A DNA stretch of 64,000 nucleotides. Source: Nymphaea colorata. Its lineage: Eukaryota; Streptophyta; Magnoliopsida; Nymphaeales; Nymphaeaceae. The stretch is from positions 7,905,205 through 7,969,204 of the forward strand of contig NC_045138.2 in assembly GCF_008831285.2 (NCBI RefSeq). The letters are read 5' to 3'. Below the pieces are notes generated by a model. The model was given only the letters and a program-made list of their open reading frames with translations. It was not told where the DNA came from and made no database searches. Position numbers and translations under genes: made by a program. Position 1 is the first letter of the stretch; the number at the start of each line of letters is the position of its first letter. Below, piece after piece: positions 36,126 through 47,343 of the stretch.

Positions 36126-37755
36126 AACTTATCGTCAGTACATAACATTATTATCATTAGTAAGTAACATTAGTTTAATTATAATAATTTTTCACTATAC
36201 AGATTACAGTGTTATTTTAATTTCCTTGGTTCTGTTCGAGTCTTGAAAAAAGGCCCTACAGCAAAGCAACTTAACCTTTCCCATTTGAAAATAGCATGTC
36301 AGAAACACCTTATGTGGCTTCTTGTGTGCATCCTTTGAATTCAGAAACATTCTCGAGTGGCTCTGCAGATAAATCTGAACCAGACTATGCCCCTCCTCCA
36401 GAGAAGAAATTAAGGACCAACAATGGTAGTGTTTTAGTAGCCGGTATTGCTCCTTCAGATGGTTTTCCCAAGGTTCCACATGTTGGGACTGAAGGCACTG
36501 TACCTGTAAAAACGTGCAGACCGAACACAAAAATCCGTATGATATCATGCCATCTGCATCACAAGCAGCTAGTGAAACACCATCTAAACCAACTGCTACT
36601 ATAGCAAAATTTGCCAGCCAACCAATACCGAAGCCAATGACAGTTGGAGCATCGGCCAAAAGAATTGCGAGGCACCAAAGTTCCTGCGTCTTTGTCACAG
36701 CCAGCTTTTTCCCAATCATAGCCTTTAGGAAAAAGCAGCAAAAAAACCACTGCTGCTCGTATGGTAGGATCTAGGACCTGGCGTCGGACTGATAATACCT
36801 CAAATTCCACATCCACTGGACAGCAGCTTCTCTCACATAGTACTTCTTTGGGAAAACAATCAATGATTAAGCAGGATATACGAACAAAAATCTCCATCGG
36901 CAAATGGACCAGCTGATGGAGGGGATAAAGTTGTCACCAGTACGAGTGTGGGGTTCCAAAACAAGATGAAGGCAGTCAATCCGTGACAACTTTATCCCCA
37001 CACTCGTACTGGTGACAACTTTATGCTCTCCATCAGCTGGTCCATTTGCCGATGGAGATTTTTGTTCGTATATCCTGCTGATTGTTTTCCCAAAGAAGTA
37101 CTATGTGAGAGAACCTGCTGTCCAGTGGATGTGGAATTTGAGGTATTATCAGTCCGACGCCAGGTCCTAGATCCTACCATACGAGCAGCAGTGGTTTTTT
37201 TGCTGCTTTTTCCTAAAGGCTATGATTGGGAAAAAGCTGGCTGTGACAAAGACGCAGGAACTTTGGTGCCTAGCAATTCTTTTGGCCGATGCTCCAACTG
37301 TCATTGGCTTCGGTATTGGTTGGCTGGCAACTTTTGCTATAGTAGCAGTTGGTTTAGATGGTGTTTCACTAGCTGCTTGTGATTCAGACGGCATTGTCCT
37401 GAACCCTCGGAAAACCATCTGAAGGAGCAAATACCGTTTACTAAAACACTACCATTGTTGGTCCTTAATTTCTTCTCTGGAGGAGGGGCATAGAGAGTTC
37501 AGATTTATCTGCAGAGCCACTCAAGAATGTTTCTGAATTCAAAGGATGTACACAAGAAGCCACATAAGCTGTTTCTGACAAGCTATTTTCGAATGGGAAA
37601 GGTTAAGTTGGTTTGCTCTATGGCCTTTTTTCAGCACTCGAACAGAACCAAGAGAAGTAAAATAACACTGTAATCTGCATGGTGAAAAATTATTATAATT
37701 AAACTAATGTTACTTACTAATGATAATAATGTTATGTACTGAACGATAAGTTCGA
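36126..37755. repeat. Inverted repeat, two arms of about 0.8 kb
   Basis: The left arm, about 36126-36953, is the reverse complement of the right arm, about 36996-37755, around a 42-bp spacer. Outer ends match (left 'cttatcgtcagtacataac', right 'gttatgtactgaacgataag'), and so do inner ends (left 'cgagtgtgggg', right 'ccccacactcg'). A transcript across it would fold into a very long hairpin. Confidence 0.85.
36296..36953 (+). pseudogene. Captured gene fragment in left arm, unidentified
   Basis: Coding-like plus-strand sequence with frame breaks: 'MSETPYVASCVHPLNSETF', 'PDYAPPPEKKLRTNNG', 'PSASQAASETPSKPTATI', 'MTVGASAKRIARHQSS', 'MVGSRTWRRTDNTSNST'. It is rich in Ser, Thr, Pro and Lys, like a disordered region of a nuclear protein, but I cannot name the family. 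The right arm holds the same sequence on the minus strand (37560-36996), with different mutations; for example 36992-37180 keeps 'RQMDQLMESIKLSPVRVW' open. Confidence 0.5.
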
Positions 37756-38493
37756 ACCCAAAATCCAATTTCTTAATCTGAATCTGTATTATACATTAAC
37801 CTGAATTTGACCAACTTGAAAAATGTAAGAGTTTCGGATATGGGATGTATGTTTAAAAATAAATAATTCAATCTAAATCTGTATCTAATATGATATTCAT
37901 TTACATCTGAATCTGTAACTGAATCCAATCATGTCATTTCTTAAATCAAATATGATCTTCTTTTTAATCAGATATTAAATTTTTCGTCATATCCAATTTT
38001 TTCAAAATGGTTCTGGCATATGATCCAAATCAAATACATTGACATCTCTACATATAAGGTGACGCGATATACCTAATTGACAGTGTTGTCGCTAAGTCAA
38101 ATAAGGATGCAACTCTATGCCTTATTGGTGAGGGAAAGGAGGGAGGTTTTAGTTCTCATGCAATTATATTTGCAAATAGCAGCACACCTTGTGCTTGGGA
38201 TTTGAACGGCCTAGCTAGGTCAAATAAAAGTGAATCTCATTAAAGTTTAATTACACAAACACACAAGGAAGTAGACTCCAAGTTAGCCTCCAAAGTTTTA
38301 CTTTAATAAAAAGATGGATATATATATATATATATATATGGTGACAAACAATTTAACTGATTTTATTCTAAATTAATTTCTCATAATTTTTTTATTGGAA
38401 ATCATGTCCACCTCGATCATGCTTTTCGAAAATAATTACTATCCCAATTTTTTTTGTGCAATATTATTCGTTGAACTTTGATGTCCATAATCT

Positions 38494-38930
38494 AGGGATG
38501 TCAATGGATTGGATTCGAATAAGATATATACCCTCGACTGTATCCATTCTATTGGATGTTCGAACACTCGAATTTAAATTCAGATTAAAAAAACGAACAA
38601 ACAAAAATCATATCTGAATTCGAAATCCGATTTCAAAATCCTAATCGAATTTTTTATAAACATCGAAATCCAAATTTTTAACTGAATTTGACCTACATTC
38701 AAAATGTAAGAGAATTAGATATAAGGTATTTGTTTAAACATAAATCCAATCCAAATCCATATCTAAATCCCATCAGATATTTATGTATATCTGAATTCAA
38801 TGGGATGTCATTTCTCAAATCCGAATCCGATCTGATTTTTTAATCAGATATTAATTTTTTTTCCATATCCACTATTTTTTGAAATAGTTTGGTCAGATAT
38901 CCCCAATCCAAATCGAATATGTTGGCATCC
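38494..38930. mobile_element. MITE-like element, unit C copy
   Basis: Left end agggatgtcaatgg, right end tgttggcatcct. Same site as in units A and B. Confidence 0.55.
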
Positions 38931-39312
38931 TAACCTTAATCTTCTTTTTTACCCTTTCAAATAACATGATTATTTTATTTGTTAAGAAGCTACATAGATA
39001 TATATTTCTTCACTTGACTTTTTTTTTTTTTTTTTGAAACTTGGGCACATTGCATATATCTATACATGTAGGATGTGTTAAACCAAACTGATTAAAGCAA
39101 ATTTAAATCATATCAGACTGTATGTGCATATTAAAAAACATCTTCTTTTTGTAAGTTCACAATATTTTAGATTTAAAGATCATTTATATGGTTAACTGGA
39201 GAAAGTAAAAGTATTTAAAACAAATAGACTGGTGTCTTTTGTGTGTGTGTGGGTGTTTGTGGACAGAGGGAGAGAAATGGCTGACGTTTTTTGAATCTAT
39301 ATGTTCCTGTGT

Positions 39313-39316
<4 letters not shown>

Positions 39317-39361
<45 letters not shown>
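39317..39361. repeat. (TA)n microsatellite, unit C
   Basis: Pure TA run at the position equivalent to 23059 and 28982. Confidence 0.9.
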
Positions 39362-39365
<4 letters not shown>

Positions 39366-39922
39366 GATCTATTCATTTTTGCTCATTATAAAACACAAGT
39401 AAAAACACAAAAATGATCAACTTGATATATATTTTGCATCAACTTATACATAAGGTTATATTGGTAAGGTTAGATTTCAAAAAATCACTTTAAATATCAG
39501 ATTTAATGGGCTTGGTTTTTATCCCTGACTTGGTCTGGCTCCTACAAATCACTAAGATATTTAGAGAAACTGGCAAATGCCAGACACTTAGGTCACAGAT
39601 AAAACCTAGACCCTTTATTTTTTTCTTAAAAATTATTTCAAATAAAATAGAAACATGTTGAGATATTTATAAAAACTATTTTGATATAAAACATTCTTTC
39701 TGTTTTATCATTCGGCTTGTTATTGTTGTTTAATCTTTCTTACTACAATATCTTTTTGCATGGCATTGAAATGTTTGTAATTATTTATGCTAAAATTGAT
39801 TGTGAAAATTTTGTACCATTGGTAATTTCATGTTTGTGGCGGGGGTGGGATAGGTTTTTCTTTTTTTATAATTAAGATCATTAAGTATGGTGATCACATG
39901 CAAAAGTTATTTGGTGGGAACT

Positions 39923-39960
<38 letters not shown>

Positions 39961-42900
39961 ATAAACGTTTAAAGATGCCTATTTAGAAATAAAAAAAAAT
40001 AATTAAGAGACTGGTGCGGGTAGTTGCCCACACCTGTCACCATGTGGCTCCACCACTAGTCATGGAAGTTCCTACAAAATTGCGTGGATGGAATGCTAGC
40101 TCGGACAGTAATTTTTTCAACAATTAAGAGACAATAACGAATTTTTATACCACATTGAATGAAACATGAAAATATGATGTCTGGATGAAAAATGTCAAGT
40201 ATTCGCGTTGGGGTTATGGAACATGGAACTTTTAGTTCCACCCCACAAATAAACCATTATTAAATGCCAGAGATTTTAATGCCAAAGATTTTTTTCATCA
40301 ATCAAATGATACCTTAAATGAGGAAATCAGCTGCCAGCAACACCAATTATTCTAATACAGCCAGTACCATTCGACCCCGTGCACACACACACACATCAAC
40401 AGAGAAATCGGCTGCTTCATTTGGTTAGAGAACATGAATAGCTGGTGAAGACTTGCTCAACGACATGCACTAAACTCCAATTAAATTATAAAATAACTCC
40501 AATATATGATCCATTATCATAACACACCAACCTGTAGAGTGAACCAAATCTGTGACCAAGGGAAATAAAGGAATAAAATGATAAAGAAACCACATGTATG
40601 GATAAGAAGTCCGTTGCTACCTTCATATCAAAAAACTTATTCAACAGTTACACTCTCATACAAAGCAACAGATATGCAAAGAATTTTAACGAATCATGGG
40701 CAGCAATGAACCTGATGGTGGACAATATTGGCACTCATTCACTATGATATTCTTCATGATCTGAAAAGAGTTTAGCTTTTATTTCTGCAGCAGATAGCGC
40801 AGTTCAGACAGCAGCTTTATGTCATAAATCTAAATTCATGATCGTTTAAATCATAAGTTATGATAATTGAGTTTCGACACTGCACGTCAAAGCACTTTTT
40901 TTTTTGGCATTATCATGTGTATGATGTATTAATCTATTATTCATCCAATCATCAATCATAATATAGATGGCATTTTCAAAATATAAAAGTTCTTTCTTGG
41001 TATCCATAAGCTGCAGTTTGGTAGAGTTCTACCAGATCAGGATGAATAGTTGGCCTCCTTTAACACAAAAGCCTAAACAACTTGAATTCATGATTAATTT
41101 GTTCTTACTGTATGTTGTAGCTTTCATCAATGTTTATAATTAAAAGTGGGAATCTCTTTACAGCATTCACCTGAACACCAAAAGAAGTAAATAGCACTGC
41201 TACCCTGATATCTGTTGTAGCTAACCATAGAACAGAGAGAGAGAGAGTAGAAAACAGGGAAGACTGCAACCATTGGCTAAGGCAAACCACAAAAGTCTTT
41301 ACCAATTCACTAGGGAAGTCTGCTGATACGGCTGTTTTTGAATACCTTGTTGTGGTGCTCTTCCTAGATTCACCACTAAAAACTGATAAGCCATGACCCC
41401 GCTAGGTGTTACACCAAAGCTGAAGCTGAATAGGGTGAAGAAGGCAAACGGTGGAAGGAGTAAGCATGAGTTGTTAAGCCAAGCAACGGCGAGAATGTGG
41501 CACAAGAAAGGATAAAAAGTGAACAAGGTGAATGTGTAACTCAGCAACCGAACAACTGCATCGGTTGGCACAATGAATATCAAAACACTAGAGATGCTCA
41601 AAGGTATTAATATGACTTGCAAAAATAAAGCAAGCAAAGATAGTGCCATGACAGGAAAGACTAGCAAACCAGAGCACTCAACAGAAAAGGCAAGTGACGA
41701 AGGACCAAAGGAGGCAAACTCGCAAGAGAGCTAGGGAAGATAGTGCAATGAAAGACAAGGGGAAAAAAAAAGGAAAAAACTTGGGAGCACAACGGATATG
41801 TCATGCGTCACTGCATAACTTGTACTTCCCCTCTATTCCCTCAGATTAGAATGGGGATTTAGTTTTAAATAATATTTTTATGTTCAATGCCCTTATATTT
41901 CGAACATCGGCTAGACTCCATTTAAAATTTTGATTTAGATTTATATATAAATGTACATATCAGATTCATATCGGATGTAAATGGGGAAATCAGATTTCAA
42001 ATTCAGACTTGAATTCAGATATGAGTTTTTTTTTTTTTAATTTGCATTTGACTCCAAATTCAAATCTGAAACACAAATCTGGTCCAAATATGATTTTTAC
42101 GTTCATAATCCACATTTGACTTCGGTTGATTATTTGACTTTTGGGCCTGACCTGATAACAGAAACTTATTGGGCCAGACTGACGATTCGGTTGATAAATG
42201 TTCAACTTGACTTAAACTGACTTAATATATTTATATTTAAACCCCACCACTTTACATATATATTTTGTTTATTGATAGAATGGAATAAACACTCAGGAGA
42301 CAGCGCCAGCTGCTTTGGCTTAACTCAAAAAGAAAGCATTAAGAGAAACATCAATAACACGTTAAGATTTTTTGAGAGACAGCTCTCGACAGCGGCTGGA
42401 CAGTGGATACGATTTCATTCGGATATGACTATATTGTAAAAAAACAGAACGAGAGAGACAAATGGTGAGCGAGAGAGAGAGAGAGCACACAAGAGATTAC
42501 GTGGTTCGGTCAAACTTGACCTACGTCCATGAAGTCTTTCCTTCTCTACAATTCTGAAAAGGGAATCCTCTCTTACAACCTTTAAATTTTAGAGAGGAAA
42601 GAATACTAAATAGAAATTTCAGGCTGGTTAAGATCCAAAAATCTTGGATCTTGTTTACAAATTTGAATTTCTTTTCCTTTGGAATAGATTTTGGCATCTT
42701 CATGTGTTGGAGCATTTGTTGCTTTCCTCTTTTCAGCGTCAATTGCATTTCTTCTATTGGCTTGAAATTCAAAATTTGATTTACCTTGCAAGGTTGGCAA
42801 GGATGTTGGATCGGCAACCCTATCTCTAACATATATTAGATAACGCTGCTCTTCCTCATTTTTGTCTCGCAAGTGCTTGGCGCTGTCAGTCATGGAACCA

Positions 42901-43316
42901 TTCCCCAGTTTCATTCTGTGGTCAGACTTTGAACACCATAAGTGCTAACATTTCAAGTTTTTCTAAAGAATCACCAACCAAAGGGAGAAAAATCAGCACC
43001 CAACCCAAAAAAAAAAAAAAAAAAAAAAAAACACAGAAGCTAAACTTCGACTACATATCCAGGAGATGAGAGATCGCAATTGCCAAATTGAGATAAACAT
43101 CAAGCCCGACAGCCTGCTAATTCAGTTAGCAGCAACCTAAGTTTTAAAAGAATTGATAAAGTTCTGACCACAAAACCGCAGACGAACTCTAAAATAACAT
43201 AAATGTAGGACAGATACCCACATTAAAAAGATTGAGATTCATCGTTAGAAACAACCATTGTCCCTAAAAATCGAAAAAATGGAGACCTCCTAATTGAAAT
43301 CCAGAGTCCAGCGTAC

Positions 43317-43467
43317 CAGTAACAGAGTAGTTGTATTCAGGGGAAGCAAAAAAAAAGTTGTCGGCCACATGGATCTTCTTCCTGAAGCTTTCCACCACAG
43401 GTGGGAACTTCTTGCCCACTTCCAAATTTGTATTCGAGAAATGAAGGGGCTGAACGTCTATATGTTG
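43317..43467 (-). pseudogene. Captured exon of an NADPH:quinone oxidoreductase (NQR-like)
   Basis: A 151-nt exon on the minus strand with an AG acceptor before 43467 and a GT donor after 43317. It encodes 'HIDVQPLHFSNTNLEV', 'FPPVVESFRKKI' and 'FFFASPEYNYSVT'. The last is the flavin-binding signature (SPEYNYS) of plant FMN-dependent NADPH:quinone reductases, whose usual next exon starts with 'PLKNAIDW'; that exon is absent here. The (GA)n/(GT)n tract lies directly on the acceptor side. A fragment, not a gene. Confidence 0.75.
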
Positions 43468-43487
43468 CTCTCTCTCTCTCTCTCTCA

Positions 43488-43546
<59 letters not shown>
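43468..43546. repeat. Compound (CT)n-(GT)n-(GA)n microsatellite
   Basis: Three dinucleotide runs in series, interrupted once by 'cacttccgtg'. Confidence 0.95.
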
Positions 43547-43551
<5 letters not shown>

Positions 43552-43619
43552 CCGTTACAAGAAGAAGGACGAAGGAAACATTGCAATCAATGGAATTTTA
43601 AGGAAATGTGAACTATTTA

Positions 43620-44960
43620 AGATATGGAAAGATTACCGAAAATGCTCTAAACTCCTACGGAAGTAGATGCCTGTGCTTATTCTTGTTTCTCACAAGCAAA
43701 TTTTAAACCAAATCAGCAGTATGCGGTAATGTCCAACAAGTGAATGCAAGACAAGTATTCTTGTAAGAACTTTAGATACCGTTTGATTGCAAATACAGAT
43801 GTCCCTATTACACATGCCCTTAAAACATAAATTAATAAGAAGAATGAGTTTTTGTCCATTTGAACAAGTTATAATTTTGTCTACCGTTTGTTTGCTCGGA
43901 TATAAAGATGAATAAACAATATGTTCATATCTTGCTTGACATTTGTTTAATCGCAGAAAAACGTTTAAAATATGTAATAGCTGTTGTGCATATCACACTC
44001 TTCAAATTTACAATCAATGAAAGAAAAGTCATGAAAAAACGTTTAAAAAACAAATGAGCCACTAAAAATACAAAATATTTCACTTTTCTCTCTCTACACT
44101 TACAGATGGCCTAAAATCCACAAACCAAAAAAAAACTAATAAAATATATAGAAAGCAAATGAGAACGAAAATACACAATGTATACATCTCAATTTTCCTT
44201 TTTTTTTTCTCTCTCTCTACACACGCAAGACAACCTAAAATATTCCACCTGGTGGAATATGAACCTAATAAAATATGTAAAAAAAAAAAGTAATCAAAAG
44301 ATCAAACTACACATGCATGGACTCACTCTCCCTCTCTCTCTCTACATATAAAACCACCTAAAATCCACAAAGTTTATCTGGATTTTACTTTAAGCAAATC
44401 AGTTTGAAGTTCGAACCTCTCTACCGACCATCAGAATAACATGAAACAGACTTGATATTAATGACGACTAAATTATCGATTCCTGGTGACACCAATTAAA
44501 AAAAATTAGAAATTCTAATGTATACTTCGACTTGAGATGATCCAGTTAATAAATATCAATAAACAATTTATCACTTATACCGATTTCATCTTAGCTTGCA
44601 AAAAGCATTGGACAGGGAAGCAGCTGAGAATTCCAATTAAGAGCATCACGAATGACTGATGTTGACAAATCTGGATTTCCTATTAAAACTGCTAAAAAGA
44701 AAATGAGGATATGTAAAATATATATATATATATTCGATTAAGGAATCGAATCTGATTAGGCTTTAAGAATGACACCCATTTTATATGATTATTCTATAAT
44801 CCCGTTACGATAAAGACTACATCTAACCCAAACACAATAAAATCTTTGGATGACACAAATATCGAATCAGAAAAAAAAAACACCAGTATCAACAACTTAA
44901 CTTGGAAAAAGCTAAAAATACCACAGAAAAGAATAAAATTAAACAACCAGGAAAAGGAAC
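43620..44960. other. AT-rich segment between captured exons
   Basis: No coding sequence recognised. Three short CT-rich runs occur at 44088, 44208 and 44328, each followed by 'acacgcaag/tacatata' and 'cctaaaat', suggesting a diverged repeat of about 120 bp (44085-44370). Confidence 0.45.
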
Positions 44961-44972
44961 AGCGTGTCTCAC

Positions 44973-45029
44973 CAAATCAACGTTCTCATTCTTGATCTCC
45001 TCGAGAGATATCCCTTGATCGTTCCCCAT
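44973..45029 (-). pseudogene. Captured exon 1 of a plasma-membrane H+-ATPase
   Basis: ATG at 45029 on the minus strand starts a 19-codon exon reading MGNDQGISLEEIKNENVDL, directly followed by the donor GTGAGA. Plant P3A-type H+-ATPases begin with a Met, a short variable stretch and then 'SLEEIKNETVDLE', with an intron near this point, so the match includes the splice site. The next exon, with the 'RIPIEEVF' sequence, is not present nearby. Asn replaces the usual Thr before Val-Asp-Leu. Confidence 0.75.
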
Positions 45030-45099
45030 CGTCTCGCTTAATTGGCTCCCTCCTGCGTTGTTTCGAGTCAGAAACTTCAACACTTCACCAGTCCACTAA

Positions 45100-46250
45100 A
45101 GCCCAACACTCATACTTCCCCAAAAACAGCGGGGAAAAAGAAAAGCAGATAAAGGGGCGAATTATAAGCAAAATTCTGATGAACCAGTATAAGCAAAACC
45201 ACATGAATTGAAAACGCAAGATCAGCAGTCTCAAGAGAGTGCACTAGGAAAGCGATTGTTCCTGTTGACACGCTAGAATCAACTCTTAAACAAGGCTTCT
45301 GGTCCACTAGGAAAGCAGAATGAGAAGATCGATTTGGTGAGGTAAACAATGTTTAAGAGTTATAGTGGAGGTTGCCTTCCTATTTTTTTCTGATTCTGAT
45401 CCGGTTATTTCTGTGCAGGCTTTGCTGAAGCTTGTTTCAGACTGTTCCTTGGCAGCCATGAATCCCAGAAACGATCTAGGACGGAATAAGATGATGAATG
45501 ACAAGAAACTGAAGCAGAACTTCAACAAAAGATTACCTATTTCCACCATTTGTGGAGCAGATCCACGAGATTATCCGTGAGATTCACACGAACCGTATGA
45601 ACGCAAGGTAAACAAAACAAGAACAGAAAGAAAAGCGATGGTTTTCCACCGTATTGTTCTTCTTTCTCAGGGCCGAGCCCTCAGCGGCTTTCGATGGCGA
45701 GACGTGATCTCGAGAAGCTTCGTGGTCGTCGTTGACAGACCCTCCCTCTCTGCTGCATTCCACTCTTCCTCTCCCGCCCTCCCTCGCAGTTGCTCTGGAG
45801 CGCTTAAGTAGGGCGGAGAAGAGAAGAGGCAAGGGAAGATGACATAAGTACATATCATCCGACGGAAGGAAAGATGATGGAAGCCTTCCAGCACATGGGG
45901 ACACGTGGCAGCGTCTCCGATCCTCTCTCTCAAGGTTCATTATCCTATCAAGCAGCAGCTGAAGCACCGGCGCCCCTCTCATGGTCATGGCTAATGTGTT
46001 GGCAACCGCCCCGCCAGGCCATACAACTTGACTCTGCACTCTTCACCGCTAACCGACTCTAATAGTTTGGTTGCACTCTTCACCGCTAACCGACCCTCAT
46101 ACTGGGTGACATATACAAATCCGGTTAATGCCATCCAAGGGTGGGCATCGGGCCGGCTCGGCCCAGCCCAAAACGGCTCGCCGGGCTCGGGCTTGGGCTC
46201 GCCCTGATAGCCTGGGTCTCGGTTCAAGCCCGGCCTGTTTGAAAAGGTTT
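45100..46250. other. Mixed, partly GC-rich segment, no gene assigned
   Basis: Several open frames overlap on both strands. The longest is 151 codons on the minus strand (46039-45584), Arg- and Ser-rich with no domain I recognise. A plus-strand frame at 45365-45580 follows a 'ttctgtgcag' acceptor-like site at 45408-45417. These could be further captured exons, but I cannot support a product. Confidence 0.35.
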
Positions 46251-46896
46251 TGACCAACCTTTTCAAAAATTAAAAAATTAAAAAAGAGAAAAACTTTTCA
46301 AACAAAGAATCGATTATAATAGAAAAAAGGAAATGCGGCTTTTTATATTATTAAAAATGCCCAAGGGTATGATGCACTTTCAAGCTAGGATTAAATTTAA
46401 CTACACTAAATAATATTGATATAAAATTAAATATCACATTGAAATAAACTGAAGGTAAACTATATGCATTTATTTTTAAAATCTAAATCTTTGGGATGCA
46501 TATGTCTCCCGTGATTAAAAATTAAAACTCTATAACTAAAAACACCATAAATTGTTTGCACCATGAGACATCTCAAATGCTGGCATTGCAGCAAAGTTCA
46601 TTGCCGTAATATTTTCTTTTTCAAATAACTAAAGATAAACTTGACGACGAGGTTTTCATATTATATCAAGCGGTTTTCATCTCACGGGTACCAATAGCTT
46701 CTTGTGGCGTTTAATTCAAAGTAGGAGACCAGCCTTATTGGTTGGTGGTAGCGAAGCAGTAGTGCGCTCTTCCCATTTACTATTTCTGAACGAGGGGGTC
46801 CAGGAGAAAGAGATAGCGCCGGTGGCCATCTTCATGTTGTTGATTTAAGTTTTCAAAGAGTAATATCACATGTTTTCATGTTGTTGTTGCATTTGA

Positions 46897-46990
46897 CTCG
46901 AAACGCAAGAGGGAGCCAATTAAGCGAGACGGTGGGGAACGATCAAGGGATATCGCTGGAGGAGATCAAGAATGAGAATGTCGATCAGAC
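46897..46990 (+). pseudogene. Second H+-ATPase exon 1 copy, inverted, start codon lost
   Basis: Plus-strand 'TRNARGSQLSETVGNDQ' and 'GISLEEIKNENVD', matching the minus-strand copy at 45065-44973 over about 95 bp including the 5' leader. The initiator ATG is GTG here, and the splice donor after Asp is replaced by 'cagaca'. Confidence 0.7.
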
Positions 46991-47343
46991 AAGAAATCTC
47001 TTGCTCTATACAGTTCCATATGGTTCTCATATTCTAAGACAACTCACCTTTTCTCTCATCATTCCATGTTAAAAACCGGACACTGGATGGGGAAAAGAGT
47101 TGTTTTAACTATTTGAGTTGAGCTTGAGGAAATTCAAGGACGCTTCTTTCTCCCTTAATTTGGGGAGAATTTTAGCAGTAATTATAAACCCTAACTATAT
47201 CCTCACTAAAAAAAAAAAAATTCCTATAATAGTAATGGCTGGTGTTGTAGTTCAACCAATAATGTATCCAACGTGTGCGTGTCGATTTGGTAAAACACGC
47301 CGTTCCTTTTTCTTGAATAATCTTCTTATACTGTACTCTAATG

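Larger units (their letters stand above)
35134..38419. mobile_element. 3.3 kb insertion in unit C carrying a long palindrome
   Basis: Units A and B read straight through from 'atgaatgtgccaca' to 'tgctttttgaaaataatta' (22432-22460), while in unit C these parts are at 35120-35133 and 38420-38440. The DNA between is therefore an insertion. It contains GA-rich sequence (35755-35870), an inverted repeat with arms of about 0.8 kb, and part of a MITE-like element (37755-38052). I see no clear terminal repeats or target-site duplication, so the mechanism is open. Confidence 0.7.
31240..41200 (+). repeat. Direct repeat unit C, interrupted by a 3.3 kb insertion
   Basis: Third unit. It has the fullest left part: membrane exon, TA/GA microsatellite, the 'gaaaacagggaagaccgc' block (31685), then AAA fragments (32460-32930). 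The stretch 20770-21100 of unit A is missing here (joined at about 33785). At 35133 homology stops, and it resumes at 38420 after an insertion. The rest follows units A and B up to about 41190. Confidence 0.8.
43005..47265. mobile_element. Insertion in unit D carrying captured gene fragments
   Basis: Unit D homology stops at about 43000 and restarts at 47266, so about 4.2 kb is foreign to the unit. It starts with poly(A) and holds an NQR-like exon (43317-43467) and an H+-ATPase exon 1 (44973-45029), both on the minus strand. A second H+-ATPase copy lies on the plus strand (46897-46990). A GC-rich stretch (45660-46250) includes a degenerate 'ggctcgggc' repeat at 46140-46230. Pieces of several genes with their introns suggest a gene-capturing transposon (Helitron or Pack-MULE), but I could not define its ends. 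Confidence 0.5.

Noticed and set aside
36204-36719. 171-codon minus-strand frame in the palindrome
   Set aside because: Antisense of the Ser/Thr/Pro-rich captured fragment and mirrored in the other arm; the sense strand has the better coding character.
45584-46039. 151-codon minus-strand frame near the captured exons
   Set aside because: Several overlapping frames and no domain; described only as unassigned sequence.
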